The position numbers and the translations under genes are program-made. Below, piece by piece: positions 1 to 11,794 of a stretch of DNA of 33,174 nt; position 1 is the first letter of the stretch; each line of letters begins with the position of its first letter. Source of the stretch: Phoronis australis (taxonomy: Eukaryota > Phoronida > Phoronidae); assembly GCA_002633005.1 (NCBI GenBank), contig NMRA01000998.1:1-33174 (forward strand), read 5' to 3'. Under the pieces are notes generated by a model. The model did not search any database. It saw nothing but the letters and a program-made list of their open reading frames with translations, and was not told the origin of the DNA.

Positions 1-176
1 GTTGTAGACATGGTGTCCAAGGTTGCTAAACTATTTTTTGGGGAAATTTTACTTAAGTATTAAATTATTTTATGTACGCTATACTGCTTCGTCCTCATTA
101 TCATATTGTTTGGATTCGCGGGTCAGTGACCCTCTTTGTTCTACGATTATTGGTTTAATTGTACCACGTGATCTGC

Positions 177-310
177 TTGTCTTGTCGTAACACTGGACTA
201 TCGTCCATAATTCTCTTCAAGTTTCGAGTTTTCAGTCAATTTCTATTTTGACTGAAAACTCGAAACTTGAAGAGAACTATGGACGATGGCCCAATGTTGC
301 GACAAGACAA
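177..310. repeat. Long near-perfect palindrome (62-bp arms, 10-bp loop)
   Basis: Bases 177-238 are the reverse complement of 249-310 apart from about five positions, around a 10-base AT-rich loop (239-248). The innermost 28 or so base pairs (ending TTTTCAGTCA / TGACTGAAAA) are perfect and the mismatches sit in the outer half. All visible mismatches are transitions, as expected from decay of a once-perfect inverted repeat. It has no coding content. It is most likely a fold-back element or a recent inverted duplication. It may sit inside a larger insertion that splits an older repeat (see 474-862). Confidence 0.9.
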
Positions 311-473
311 ACCACCTCAGTTTACACCTCAACATATTATGTAACTTTTGTATTTATCGATATCTGAAGTAGTTTAGTTTGTCATAGTATATATGACCTT
401 TGGTCTCACCTACACGTGTTGTTTCACTGTAAACTAGCTTCGGTATCGCTTTGCAGTTAGCACATATAAAATA

Positions 474-862
474 ATTTTTGCTGCACTTAAAAGTTTCAAG
501 TGGAACTTGCACGCAAATTCCTTATCACTGTGATTGCTTGGTGAAATTCGTTAGAAACACAACATATAGCGATCGAGTGAATATGAAATACGTTGCCAAA
601 TGTTTTAAGAATGAGTGTTGTGTCGAAAATGATCCACATAAATCACTCAACCGTGTCCAGTAAGAATTGTGATGTAGTTTTGGGGAATAACACTGCATGA
701 TGCGGGCTATGTGAGACTCCAAGGTACCTCATCACTGCACAGGTCGTTTTCACATTTGCAAGTTGTCAATGAATACAACTGCACTTTGTTTAGCATAGAT
801 GATATTCAAATAGCATTGTCGCCTGGTTCCTGCTTTACATTAGCATAGTTCGGAGCATGCAA
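474..862 (+). repeat. Dispersed repeat, copy A
   Basis: This stretch aligns collinearly with 17682-18078 on the same strand. Shared islands include GTGTCGAAAATGAT, AAATCACTCAACC, ATAACACTGC followed by a TGATGC-type block, GGCTATGTGAG, TACAACTGCACTTT and GATGATATTCAAATAGC. I judge roughly 75-80% identity by eye. Neither copy keeps an open frame, so both look like fossils of a non-autonomous mobile element. Its left edge also matches 1109-1138, while bases 1-45 match 1063-1107. This suggests the original repeat ran 1-45 then 474 onward and was split by about 430 bases that include the palindrome. Confidence 0.7.
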
Positions 863-1551
863 CTACATCTTTAAATAAATCTTTTATTGGTCATTAATTA
901 ATAAGTGTGTATTTCTGTTCATTTCAAATATTATTTTATCCATAGCAGAAATAAAAGTTGTAGTATTTTCTCTTTTATACAATTTCATTTTTGGGGGTCT
1001 TGTTATCCCTTGGGGTCCAAACACCCACATCTAATCTGCTCCAGGAAAAATGGCGTCTTAAGTTGTGAATATGGTGTCCACTGTTATTAAACTATGTTTT
1101 GGAAAAAAGAATTTTTGTTGCACTTAAAAGTTGAAATACATTGTTAATGGGCCGTTAATTAGTAGGAATCTTAATTAATAACCCCAGGCATTTTCATGTC
1201 TTAAGTTGTGATTTTAATTTGAATGGTGATTTAAATGAAATAAACTTGAAACGGATGTTACACTCAAAATCATTTTGGGTCCTCTTTTGGACCACCCAGG
1301 GACCAAACCCCAGGATTGTGCAACTTAAAAACGCCCCTTTCCTTCAATGGTAGGGGATATACAATAGAATAATGAACTCAAACCTTTCACACTCATACAC
1401 TGTAAGTGTGAAGTCCTGCTGGCTCTCCAACTACACAGTCTTTAGGTAACCATCACTTGTGCTGGAGGAAGTCCTGTGTGAGCTGTTCCTGATAAATTAA
1501 ACGACTACTCACTACTCCAAAAACATAATTTAGACGGAAAATTTAGAGCAG
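863..1551. other. No gene recognised
   Basis: Apart from the partial repeat at 1063-1138 this is low-complexity AT-rich sequence with scattered stops on both strands. Two similar patches with GGGTC/GGACC inverted words occur near 1000-1030 and 1275-1310. I see no exon with splice signals. Confidence 0.6.
1063..1138 (+). repeat. Partial copy of the repeat split at 45/474
   Basis: Positions 1063-1107 resemble 1-45 (shared ATGGTGTCCA, TAAACTAT, TTTTGG) and 1109-1138 resemble 474-500 (shared GCACTTAAAAGTT). Here the two halves are contiguous, whereas at the window start they are about 430 bp apart. This marks the uninterrupted form of the repeat. Confidence 0.55.
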
Positions 1552-1657
1552 CGAGAAAAAGGTAGGAAAAAGTAGGTAATGTTAGGAATTTCCGAAAAAA
1601 GTAGGAAGAGTAGGAACGGACCAAAAAAGTAGGAAAAAGTAGGAAAATTAGGAACGC
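1552..1657. repeat. Degenerate purine-rich AGTAGGAAAA repeat
   Basis: About eight diverged copies of a 9-11 base unit resembling AGTAGGAAAA run through this stretch with a strong purine bias on the plus strand. It is a simple-sequence tract. The short frame on the other strand (F/L/S/Y-rich) is only its shadow. Confidence 0.7.
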
Positions 1658-1854
1658 TTGAAAGCCTGCACCTTGTGTCGCGGCAGGAATAAATGGGACT
1701 AAATGAACGGAAGCGAAAGTATAATACAGAAAATAAAACACGAATCTAGTAAGTGAAAAAACTACTTGAAATATTTAGCAGGAAGTAAATATCGAGTTAG
1801 GCTAACAGACAATAGGAGCCTAGTTGAGGCAGAGTAACAAGCTAAAACTTATGT

Positions 1855-2005
1855 GTACACAAAATATAGCCAGTGTACGAACAAAATGGCTAACAAAGGG
1901 TAAAAATAAACCTAGGCAATAGTTGACGAGATGAGGTAGATTAATAAGTTAGAAAGCATGTACACACAAAATATAGGCCGTGGCATAACAAAATTGCTAA
2001 CAAGG
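1855..2005 (+). repeat. Diverged tandem duplication, ~105-bp period
   Basis: 1855-1899 and 1960-2005 share GTACAC, CACAAAATATAG, AACAAAAT and GCTAACAA in the same order, so this is a local direct duplication offset by about 106 bases. The second copy runs straight into the GGAGT minisatellite. Confidence 0.6.
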
Positions 2006-2105
2006 AGTGGAGTGGAGTGGAGATGGGAGTGGAGTGGAGATGGGAGTGGAGTGGAGTGGAGATGGGAGTGGAGTGGAGTGGAGATGGGAGTGGAGTGGAG
2101 ATGGG
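2004..2105. repeat. GGAGT/GGAGATG minisatellite
   Basis: Runs of the pentamer GGAGT are closed by GGAGATGGG, giving higher-order units of 17 or 22 bases repeated about five times. The plus strand is almost free of C. It is a simple minisatellite. The P/S/T/H/L-rich frame on the minus strand is a by-product. One N follows at 2167. Confidence 0.9.
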
Positions 2106-2490
2106 CCTAGTAAAGGTAACGAGTAACAAATAAATAAAAAGAAGCCTGTACAGGGTATGGCGGGGGNTATAGGGTTTCGGAGTGTATTTGCCTCTGACGT
2201 CTCGTTCGAATGTCGGGTATCACGTGACTTTTCGCTTAGAGGCGGAGCTTGCGATAGGATCGCAAGAGCGGCCGGGGATTAGTGTGATAATGTTTTTAAA
2301 CCCAAAAGCGATTCCGTTAAGAATTCAGCATTGACAACTTAACAACGGTGAAGTGCCCGGTTAAATCGGGTATTAAGCTACTTTCATCAAAGAGACAAAA
2401 CTTACCATTAGAAGCTGAAATCAAGTTTTTCCTTAGTGAGATTTGAGGTGATTTCAGAGCTTCGACAGAAATGGTAATTCGTTGCTGCAT

Positions 2491-2617
2491 GAGAACGAGG
2501 CTTTACAAGTTGGTATCTCATGGTGTATTGGTGTTATTGCTTGAGAACAAGGCTTTACAAGTTGGTATCTCATGGTGTAGTGGTGTTATTGCTTGAGAAC
2601 GAAGCTTTACAAGTTGG
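2491..2617 (+). repeat. 52-bp tandem repeat, 2.4 copies
   Basis: Units begin GAGAACGAGG at 2491, GAGAACAAGG at 2543 and GAGAACGAAG at 2595, each followed by CTTTACAAGTTGG. The first two units are nearly identical, with only a few differences. The third is truncated after 23 bases. Confidence 0.85.
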
Positions 2618-5600
2618 CTTGTTACGACGTGTCATTTTATGTTCCGAGCATGCTCTCAATAAATAATGAACTGTCAGTTATGGCAAACCTAGAAATCGCT
2701 TCCCGTTTGTTAAGAAAAAGTGGAGAACAATTTTATAGCAGGTGTCTTGAACTATTTTCCCTCTAAGCTTTTATTTCCCCCGCGTAACATTCTTTACTGA
2801 GTGCAAGCGGCTTAACTTCCGACGGTAGTCAGTGGAAACGGTCATTTACCACCGGATTAAATTTACTGCTGGGTATTAAATTTACTCTTCTTCAGAACTT
2901 GAGCTTAGGGACTGGCAACGCGAGTTTGTGGCCGCTACAAGCTCAGACAACGGCCGTGGCATTTAACGGTAAAACGGCTGCTACTGTTACCTTCCATAGA
3001 AAATTTGTATCTTGTTATGTAATCAGTCACTGAGAATCTTCAAAGAAACTTGATAAACAAAGTACAGATCTGCAACGTTTACTTTCACACCTAGCCCTTT
3101 TTAACAGCAGGCTGTTTAAATTCTTAACGTGCGATTTGACGGTAAGTGATATAGTTCGAGAGAGCATTAAATTAATGTTTCGAAAGTTCATGTCACTAAA
3201 CAATTAAGTTTTAAAAATATTGGCAGCTTAGCATCGGCTTCATAATATTTTTGAGAGGTTTACTTCGTGTTAATTTTTGTGCCCAAATGGGCACAAGTCC
3301 CAATGATAAAAAGTTGAAAGAGAAATAACAGTTTTGTTCCATGACACAATAGATGGGGCTGCTGGTCGTTGCTTCAATATTTGCGGTATGGTACATGTAT
3401 ATTCTTGTCGTTAACCACTGTAGAAGAAGCATTTTTCACAGCAGGTCGATGCTGTGTGTAATCTTGAGGTGAACACAGAGATGTGAGTTATCTACTCCTC
3501 CCCGATACCCATAAGGGTTGTGTAATACTTCATCGACAAATCTATGTCTTTACTTAATATAACAGAAATTCACTGTGTAACAGGGTATGATTTCTTAAAG
3601 TAGAAGTGTGTAGACTTAATTTTTAACTTAATACCAATCTGTCTTTAATTGGGTCTTTGTAGCAAAAAAGCCACATTCATAGTAAAACACGACCAATTTT
3701 CATTTGTATAGATCAAATTTCAAAAACGTTCTTAAAATTTTAAAATTATAATTTCGTTTCAAGTAACTGTTGACTTTTTCATGAAAATCATAAAAGTGTT
3801 ATTTTCATACAGCCTCATGTGAATGTGAAACATTTTAACAATTCCTAGAATAAGTATACCTAAATAAAACAACAAAAATAGATCACTGAAAATTACGGAT
3901 GTGAAACACTTGAGCCTCATGTTTATGTATGGTTTGTGACAAATTGATTAACTAGCAATTTCCAATAAGACATTTTTGCCAAAAAAAACAACAAACATCT
4001 CCCCTCCGTGACTTTGCATTATATCCCGCAAAATTCACAACAAATGGCCCTTTTGACTAAGGAAATAGCTATTACAAAAAGTATCCCAAAGCCACAACAG
4101 CTTCAGGAATTTTCACCATCAAAGCACTATTGTCAACAAAACCAACTTTTCATTCAGACCACTTACCCCTGTAACACTGGTCTCAAAATTTTCCTTACTT
4201 AAAACTGCACTTTGCAGCTGTTTAGGTACCCAAAACGAAAAATTGCATGAATTTCCGCGATAGGAGCCTATTTAAAAACCAAAGCCACTCGTTCCAAAAT
4301 GCAACACTGACAAACATTACAACATCCGCCCCATCCTCAATTGCAGACAGATGAGCCGGCAGCTAAAGTTACTGTCAATACACACATGCGCCATTTTCAA
4401 ATTCGATATTTTAGGTCTGACCAACTCCAAAATTCGGTTACGAGTTTTCTTAACTGAGAACTGTTGGTAACGAACATCAAGTCGTGTAAACAATATTAAG
4501 AGACCGATTTAGAAGCTTAAGTGACTTAATTCATCTTTCGATTTTTTGCAGTTAAATTATGAGAAAAAGTAGATTTATATTTCTCAACGCTAGACACCCC
4601 AAGACACAAAAAATACACATACAAAGTACGTTTAGTTCATCTCTTATAAGACAGTCTAAAACATTTTTATCTATTTCACTTAACAGGAAGACAAAAATTA
4701 TTAGTAACACGTGGGTTGTCGACGACGCACTGCACAACTGAAATTATTTTAGTTAAAATTCACATCCGAAACTAAAGAAAATGAAACCAAAAGAAACAAA
4801 ATCACTCAAAGAGAAATTTCTGGTAATTTGAAATGTGCCTAAGGGGCTATAGTTATACGGCGAGAAAAACACTAATCAATGAAGACAATCACAAATGACA
4901 GATTAAGCAGTACAGCTCCACCAAACACGCCTTTTAAAGAACGGAAACTAAAAACTACCATTAACATTCCCTCTCAGGGTATTGAACTGATATAGCGATT
5001 AGTTGGACAGGGCATGAATACGAAATTTCAAAAAAATTCCGTACCAGTGCAACTCACTGAAAGTCGTTTGAAACACTTTTATTTAAAGGGGTACTAGTTA
5101 ACATCCTACCATCCTACCTGGAATTAAGTCACTCACACACTCAAACACGCACACACGATGTCTTAAAAATGTCTACATCATCCATGAACACATCATTCAG
5201 AGCGTCAGCAAGCACAAGCCAAGAGGAATGTCGAAAAGTCACGGTAGACGAGTCAACGGCAGGTGACTCTTCGCATCCTTTCGTTGGTTGAAACCAGTTA
5301 ACATCATGAAATTTATTTTGAGACACGTGACTTCAATGTTTAGGGGAATTAATTTTATCTTGAACATTATTTTTAAACCAAAACCGTCTTTCCAAAATGT
5401 GAACCACAACTAAACCATTCATTTTGTGACTCTCGTATTCCGGCTGCCGTTTCTACCCTTTTCTTAAAACCGTAGTGTTCTTTCCTCTTGGGATGATATC
5501 GCATGACACTTCTGTTGATCACATTCATGTATGGATGATTTTATCTAATTGCCTGGAGAAGCGTGCACTTTCTTTTTGAGTAATTTAGTTTATTCGGAAT

Positions 5601-6960
5601 AATCTGAGACCCTGAAAATTGTCGATAAGAAATAGGGGTGGAAAGCAAGCAAAATGAGCACTAACTACAATTTCGCATCTAACCATTGGCTTATTTACGT
5701 AAACAAAATGGTTGGCATGTGACGTCATGAAATTGAACAACGATCGACAACGGTCTAAGGCAAAAGATAAAAAACAGAGTGTGAATACAGTAAAACGAGT
5801 GGAAAATGGCATGTTGCGTTACATGAGAGAATATTTTTTTTGTTTCTTCAAGTACGAAAGTGAAAAGTTCACACATTCAAACGGACATCTCATGCACGAC
5901 CTTCGGTTTTCCCCCAACAAAATGGCTGAAAAATCTTTTCTCATTGCAACCATCGAAAATTGAACATTAAGATCATATTAATTGTGTCCATTTCCCATAA
6001 TTCAGACAAAAGAACAACATCGTGAGCTCTGTTGTTGCGTCATTACACAATTTTTTCTGCCAGAAATGTCCATACATCAATAAATGACGAAGTGTGTTGC
6101 GACTCAGGGAAGTACAAAAAACTGTTCGAGAATTATAAAAAAATGCTTATCAAAATACTACACGTACCATAATTAAAGTTTGCAGATAAAGGCACACTTC
6201 GCTGACCGGAAGGCATAATCGTTTCCAAAGATTATGATACACCTGATGATACGATGTTTTAAGATGATTCCGGACTCTTCCAAGAGTTTTTTTAATCTTG
6301 CTGCGTCACAAGAGCACTCACTAGGCTATTGAGTAGCCTCGATATCACGCGTTGTTTTTTCCAGAAAACTAGTACGCAAATACTAGCATCAAATATCTAT
6401 TAAATCGTGCATTATTTTTAATTTAATAAATCGGCACAGTTATGACTTTTAGAGTGATTTGTACATCCATAAATTGTGGCACTCGCTTTTACGAGAATAT
6501 TTAACGCCCATACCAAGATGACGAGAAGTTTTGAATACGTGACCTTCCTTCAGTAAAAAATATCTATCGGCGTTGAGTCAGTGTGTATATGCACCAAGCT
6601 TGCGAGAACACAAAGGGGTAACAGTTGGTCCTTGACCAGTAAGAAGGTTTGCTACATTTGATCCTCTTCTGTCCCTTCAAACCAATGAACATGTATATCT
6701 ATACTTATACGTACATATTTAAGTGTACGTTAAGAAAACCGTTGAAACAAACTTGGCTGCTAAAGCAATGTAACGATTGTCTTTTCTCCATTCACCCCTC
6801 ACAAACTGACCTGAATCCGCCAACAATAATTGTTTTAGCGAGAGATAGCCAACCACATCCGATTCCTTTCCAAGCTTTCTCACACTAGGCACTTTTAGCG
6901 AGCAAAATAAATAGACCATGTTTGGCTGTGTTGTTAGTTGTGTTCATTGGCGTAGCCACA
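2618..6960. other. Long stretch with no recognised gene
   Basis: AT-rich sequence with frequent stops in all frames. The longest frames (about 60-83 codons, for example 5712-5963 plus and 5141-5326 minus) resemble no family I know and show no codon bias that I can judge. A perfect palindromic CRE octamer TGACGTCA lies at 5720-5727. Nothing here can be supported as an exon. Confidence 0.55.
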
Positions 6961-6961
6961 A

Positions 6962-6988
6962 GGGGGGGGGGGGNAGGGGGGGGGGGGG
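6962..6988. repeat. Poly-G tract with an assembly N
   Basis: Twenty-seven bases, all G except one A and an unresolved base at 6974. The N and the run make the length unreliable. It could form a G-quadruplex on the plus strand. Related G/C-run repeats occur at 24.8-25.9 kb. Confidence 0.85.
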
Positions 6989-7129
6989 CACAAAGGGTTC
7001 GTGCTCTTTAGTCTCCGGTTGATACTTAGTCCAATTTTGTATTCACAATTGCTGGGAAACGGTTCGGCCAATTAATTACGAGCGCATTACAGTCCAGAAA
7101 TAATTTAGCTAGTGTATAACATTAGATAC

Positions 7130-7235
7130 TTTAGACTTTTGCACAAGTGAGATTTAATTATTTCTCAGAAATAATTGTGTAGAACGTAAGACCAAATTTT
7201 TTAAGCCTTAAGTCATTTTTTTACGAAACAGACCC
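7130..7235 (+). mobile_element. MITE-like fragment, related to 29298-29537
   Basis: The reverse complement of about 29300-29420 matches this segment. Shared words are CAAGTGAGATTTAA, ATTTCTCAGAAA, AAGACCAAATTT and GAAACAGACCC, in the same order. Only one end with the terminal word GAAACAGACCC is recognisable, so it is a truncated or strongly decayed copy. It does not code. Confidence 0.6.
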
Positions 7236-9919
7236 AGCAGTGCCTTCACGAAATCGGAATAAATTACTCATTACAACGTTGTACAGTGGTCTCTTGTAAA
7301 TAAACGTCGACAGTCAAAACTGCAATTTCTTAAAGTAAAAATATAAATGTCGGTAACTCTTCGCGGCTAAAGATAAGTTACAAAAGAGGTCAAGGTATAA
7401 ACTAGACTATTATCTCCATCACTACTATTGTATTTAAAGTTTACTGTGCCACTCAACGTCATCACTCACGGACACTACAAAACAAGACAGCTAAACCCTA
7501 GAAAACTTTATTAGTTTAAAACTGGGGAATATCTAAAAAAACAGGTTAGTTAAAACTTGTTAAGTTCGAATACACTACTAGTTGTAAGAAATGCCAAGTG
7601 CAGTATGCTTCTTTGAAAAAACATGGTTTTTATTTTCTTCATGGATGATGGGTAGTTTGAGTCATTCTGTATGCGACAGTCCGCTCGATTCCAAAGTAGG
7701 GGCCAAAAAGAGAAAACGTACTATAAAACACTCAGCATTTTACATTGCATAGGCACGTGTGTTTGCTATAGTGCTAAACGTAGACACGCACATACAGTAT
7801 ACAGGAATTTTTAAACTGTTCCACTTTTGCATAAGGGTTACTAACAATAGGATTTATATGATTTTCAGAAAAATCTAAAGTTGTCTAAAACCAAAGCGAC
7901 ATGAGAGAACAGCATTTTTGATATCTTAGCTTGAACGAATATTAAACAAAATTTGAAGTCATTGATACCCTCCCTTAAAGGAGTCACATTTCGAAACTTA
8001 CATGAAAGGCACATGGGACAAACAAAAAACAGAACATGTTTTGGCTTCCCTTGTTGACAACAGAAAAACAATTCAGGTTTTCGTGTTTCAATGTTCGATA
8101 ACCGCCAAAGACCCTTGAGGGACTGTCGTTTGAGCCAGTGTATTATTAGGCCTACTCACATTTCTATACTTCGGCTAGTCATGTTTTCTATGTGGCACGC
8201 GAATGAGTTTTGATTATGGTGTAAAACTGTTTGATCTGGTGTGTTTACTAATTCACAGAACACATATTTATAATGCAGGACTATTTGTTTTGTTAATAGG
8301 AGATCCTGCTTATTATTTATTGTCGTGCCTTAAAACGTTGGTATGTTTTGTTTCTGTTTGTTTGCCAGAAAACCGCATTGCTATTTCCAAAACCCAAGCA
8401 TGTAGCTAAAACGGCAGTGACAGCTGGATAGACTGTTCTGAATTTCTCACCGAGTCGTGTTTTTTACAAAAAACACGATTTTTGTGACGTTTCCGGCTAT
8501 TTTTAATACAAATTGTTCCTCGGCCTCTAAGAAATTGATCCATCTTCGATGTCAATGGCGCAATTATTTTACAACAATTATGCATCTTTTCCATTGTTGG
8601 CGCACTAGTTCAAAGTCGCCAGTGTGTGTTGCATAATAATACGGTGATATTTTAAAACTAATGCATGTTAGTACAGTCAAAGCCCTTTACAACGGACCTG
8701 GTTGATAACATTCGTCTAGTTATGGCACTTCAGTCCACAGTCCATAGCCCGACAGTAGCAACAGATAAGCTACATTTTACGTAGGAGTCACAACACGATC
8801 TTTGTAACCATATACGTTTTGTCGTTAGGTTTACAGGCTTACGCTCAAGGCCAAGGATATAATCTTTTCACTTGGAACCGAAGTAACATTTTTCATTCTA
8901 CTTCAGCACGAACTCAAAACAAGTGTCTAATATATTCTCCACTCGAGAACATGATGGTTTACGTGGATGACTGTGTTGGTGATCCCAGCTTCAAGCTGTA
9001 AGTTCGAGTTTGAGCTCAAAATTTCGAATTTTACACGAAATCTCGAGTTTTTACTAGAATTTATAGCTTAAATCAAGGGTTTATCAAATGTAAACTTCCA
9101 CTTACTGGCGCAATGTATCATACACTCAAGGGCAAAATGATGGATAATCATCTTGGGGTCGTATTAACGGAGAACAGAAAATGTCCAAAAATGTGTTAGT
9201 AACATTCCGAGTAACAAGATTAGACCGTGAGAACACGTAGAATAGGTTTTGTTTTAGCAGACTACAGTAAGTGATGTTAACTCTAAAAGTATAGAAATAA
9301 AAGTATACCAAACATAATAACTTTAAATATACAATCGCGTGGAAGGTTTTAGTGACGTCGATCCTACATCGTAACAACACTTCTCAGTAAAACAAATAAT
9401 TCAATTCTTTGGGAGAAGAGAAGTTTCAAATTTGGCAGAATGTTCATCTCGAGAACGCTGAACATCATCTCGAATTAAATAGATCATCTTGTCGCGTCAA
9501 CACAAACACCATGTTACAGAATAAACCCTTTCGTAGGACGCTTATTTGTCAATAAGCATGAATAGCGCTGACTTAGATACACGCAGTTAACTGGGCTACC
9601 AAATTTTAGGCAGTCAAGATCGGCATGTAACACAATACACGCACGTATTAAAAAGAGACTAGCTTTGAAATATGAGATAACCTACATATACTAGAAACCA
9701 ATTAGTTGAGCCAGCTAAGTACATAAATTCCTTTTCATACTTTTTCTTTTGATCGACAACTGGAAATACTCAATGTCATCGATTGACTAAATAAAACAGT
9801 CAATATTCAATTGTCAACGTGTTTTTACATATGATATTTATATGGGAATTACAAATGATTGTATACATCTGCGGGAGACCACCACTGATCACATGGGAAC
9901 TGCAGTTTAGGTGGTCTGT
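7236..9919. other. No gene recognised
   Basis: AT-rich sequence with a 24-bp near-palindrome at 8455-8478 (TCGTGTTTTTT and its complement around a 2-base centre). One interval, 8836-8998, is open in one plus-strand frame between an acceptor-like TTTACAG and a donor-like CTGTAAGT. Its peptide resembles nothing I recognise, so I do not call an exon. Confidence 0.5.
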
Positions 9920-10407
9920 GGCCGGTTGCATGAAATAGTCCCAAATAGGGACTCGACTAAGTTCCCTAAATCTACTGCGTATTTTGGACTTGTGAAAACA
10001 TCGATTGACGTTTCTTGTATTGTTTTAGTTTCATTACTAAGTCAACTTTTGACTTTAATACAAAGCAGTGCTATCACTGAAGAGGCCACCCTCATTTTAA
10101 ATATCACAATAATAAATAAATAAATAAACTCTGCGTTGAATTGTCAATGTTATCGAAAATAATTGGGTATCTTTTCATGCAACACCCCAATTTAGGGACT
10201 GAGTCACTATTGATTTTCAATGAACTCTGAGCTCAGTTTTTTAGTTATATTATTAGAAAATGTCATTAATCAAGGAGGAGCTCGTAATAAAGATGAAATG
10301 ATAGAAAAATATTGCATCTGTGAGTCCATAAAGACATAAATATGCAAAAAGACTTAGGGACATTAGTTGAGTCCCTAGCTATTTGGGATTGCTTCATGCA
10401 ACCGGCC
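9920..10407. mobile_element. MITE-like element with ~41-45-bp terminal inverted repeats
   Basis: The left end (9920-9960, starting GGCCGGTTGCATGAA) and the right end (10363-10407, ending TTCATGCAACCGGCC) are inverted copies. The first 15 bases are identical; then come short indels and CCCAAATAG / GGGACTCGACTAA-type matches. The 488-bp span has no transposase frame. A further copy of the end motif (TTTCATGCAAC then AATTTAGGGACTGAGTC) lies inside at about 10177-10205, so the interior may be a nested or rearranged copy. I could not see a clean target-site duplication. It is most likely a non-autonomous DNA transposon of unassigned superfamily. Confidence 0.8.
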
Positions 10408-10856
10408 ATTGGTGTCTTTTGCTGTGCATTAGATGTGTGCAGACCGACATACAGTGGTCGGACTCATTGTGCGAAACTGAGTGAACTGGCATTAGGATAA
10501 CAATAGATCGTCTTGGCCATTTTAGAGGAGGCGTCTATCAGTAATAAAACGCATGGGCCTAAACATGCCCCCGGTATAAAATTGATTTACCCACTTGCAC
10601 TATTCAAATTTCGTTTCATTATCAAATACTATCAATTAGTTGTCATTTTAATTCCTGAAGAGATGAATGCAATGCCGAAATTTTGTGTTTTTTTTCTTCT
10701 GCCATCTGCGCAATCGAGTTGTTGACATTGATACAAACAATCGGTGAAAACGCACTGAAAGCTAATCAAATATGTCCTTGCTATGCTTTAAAAATGCAAA
10801 CAACATCCCGTACACGTGCGACTGCAGGTGTTGTATTGACAGCGACAGATAACCAA

Positions 10857-10909
10857 TGCACCTCGGTAGATCTGCTACAGACAACCAGTGGCACATCTAC
10901 AGAGGTGCA
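10857..10909. repeat. Short inverted repeat
   Basis: 10857-10875 (TGCACCTCGGTAGATCTGC) and 10890-10909 are inverted copies with about two or three mismatches around a 14-base loop. It lies inside an open plus-strand frame (10683-11006) whose product I do not recognise. Confidence 0.55.
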
Positions 10910-11013
10910 TCCAAATCAGCACACAAAAGACAACCTCCACGCCTATGGCGAAACAGAAAGGTTTGTCCGATTAAAAAACCACAAGTTAAGACCGTGTACG
11001 GTCTAAACTAGCA

Positions 11014-11160
11014 TTATATAGTCCGGATACCTATCGTCGTCAGGCTCCAAAGGTCGTCCGCCATCTTGTTTCGCGTGCAGCGCAACCACGCGGGACTTAG
11101 CGTTCCAATTTGGAGTGCTCGTCTGCACGTTAGGTACTAACCTCTCGGGAGAAACACGCA
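11014..11160 (-). promoter_or_regulatory. CpG-rich patch with YY1-type start motif, candidate promoter/first exon
   Basis: This is locally GC- and CpG-rich in an AT-rich background. On the minus strand, 11067-11056 reads AAGATGGCGGAC, which matches the YY1 motif often placed just downstream of the start site of TATA-less animal genes, and it contains an ATG in good context at 11064. The frame from that ATG runs 16 codons to a stop at 11014, with a possible donor at 11030 (G then GTATCC). I found no convincing continuation exon on the minus strand, so the gene itself is hypothetical. Confidence 0.35.
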
Positions 11161-11794
11161 TGGAAGAACTGAGACTAAAATTAGTGCATTTACCGACTGT
11201 TTTTTTGAGACCACTTAAAACTTGTCGATTTTACTAATGCACTTTTTTGTTCATTTTCAGAAGATATTTTCGAAATTAAATTTTCTTCAGACGGAACAAA
11301 AAGCAACTCAGGGGTTGTTTATGCAATGTATCTATTTGTCCCAGGCACTAACCGACATCTGTTAGGCCAAAGGAAAAACGCAGCAGACAAATGGAACACG
11401 CTGGGTGCTTAACAGTTTCGGCCCACGCCTTAGTCATCAAAATATTGTTCACTTGTTTTTTTATTGCCACACAAAGTACTGAGCTCAAAATTTATGTTGA
11501 AATTTTTGGTTAAAGCATTTTGAATTTATTTGAGGAAAATTAAAATACTTGAATTGATAGAGAATGGCCACCAATAAAGTAAAACATTGACTTTATTTCA
11601 CTATATTGCAATTGTTACATACAACACAGCATGACATAATCAAAAATAAAAGAAGAGATTGAGCAATAGAATTCAAGTGCAACTTGGATATTTATTTATT
11701 TATTTATGAATGCAGAAGCCTGTTAAAGATGAGAAAAAATCAAACAATACAATTATGGGTAATTTATTAGAACAATTGTATCGAGGTTCAATGA

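Noticed and set aside
5720-5727. Perfect CRE site TGACGTCA
   Set aside because: An isolated octamer in a gene-free region; without a nearby promoter it has no weight.
8836-8998. Possible exon between TTTACAG and CTGTAAGT
   Set aside because: Splice-like signals flank an open frame, but the peptide is unrecognised and no partner exon is visible.
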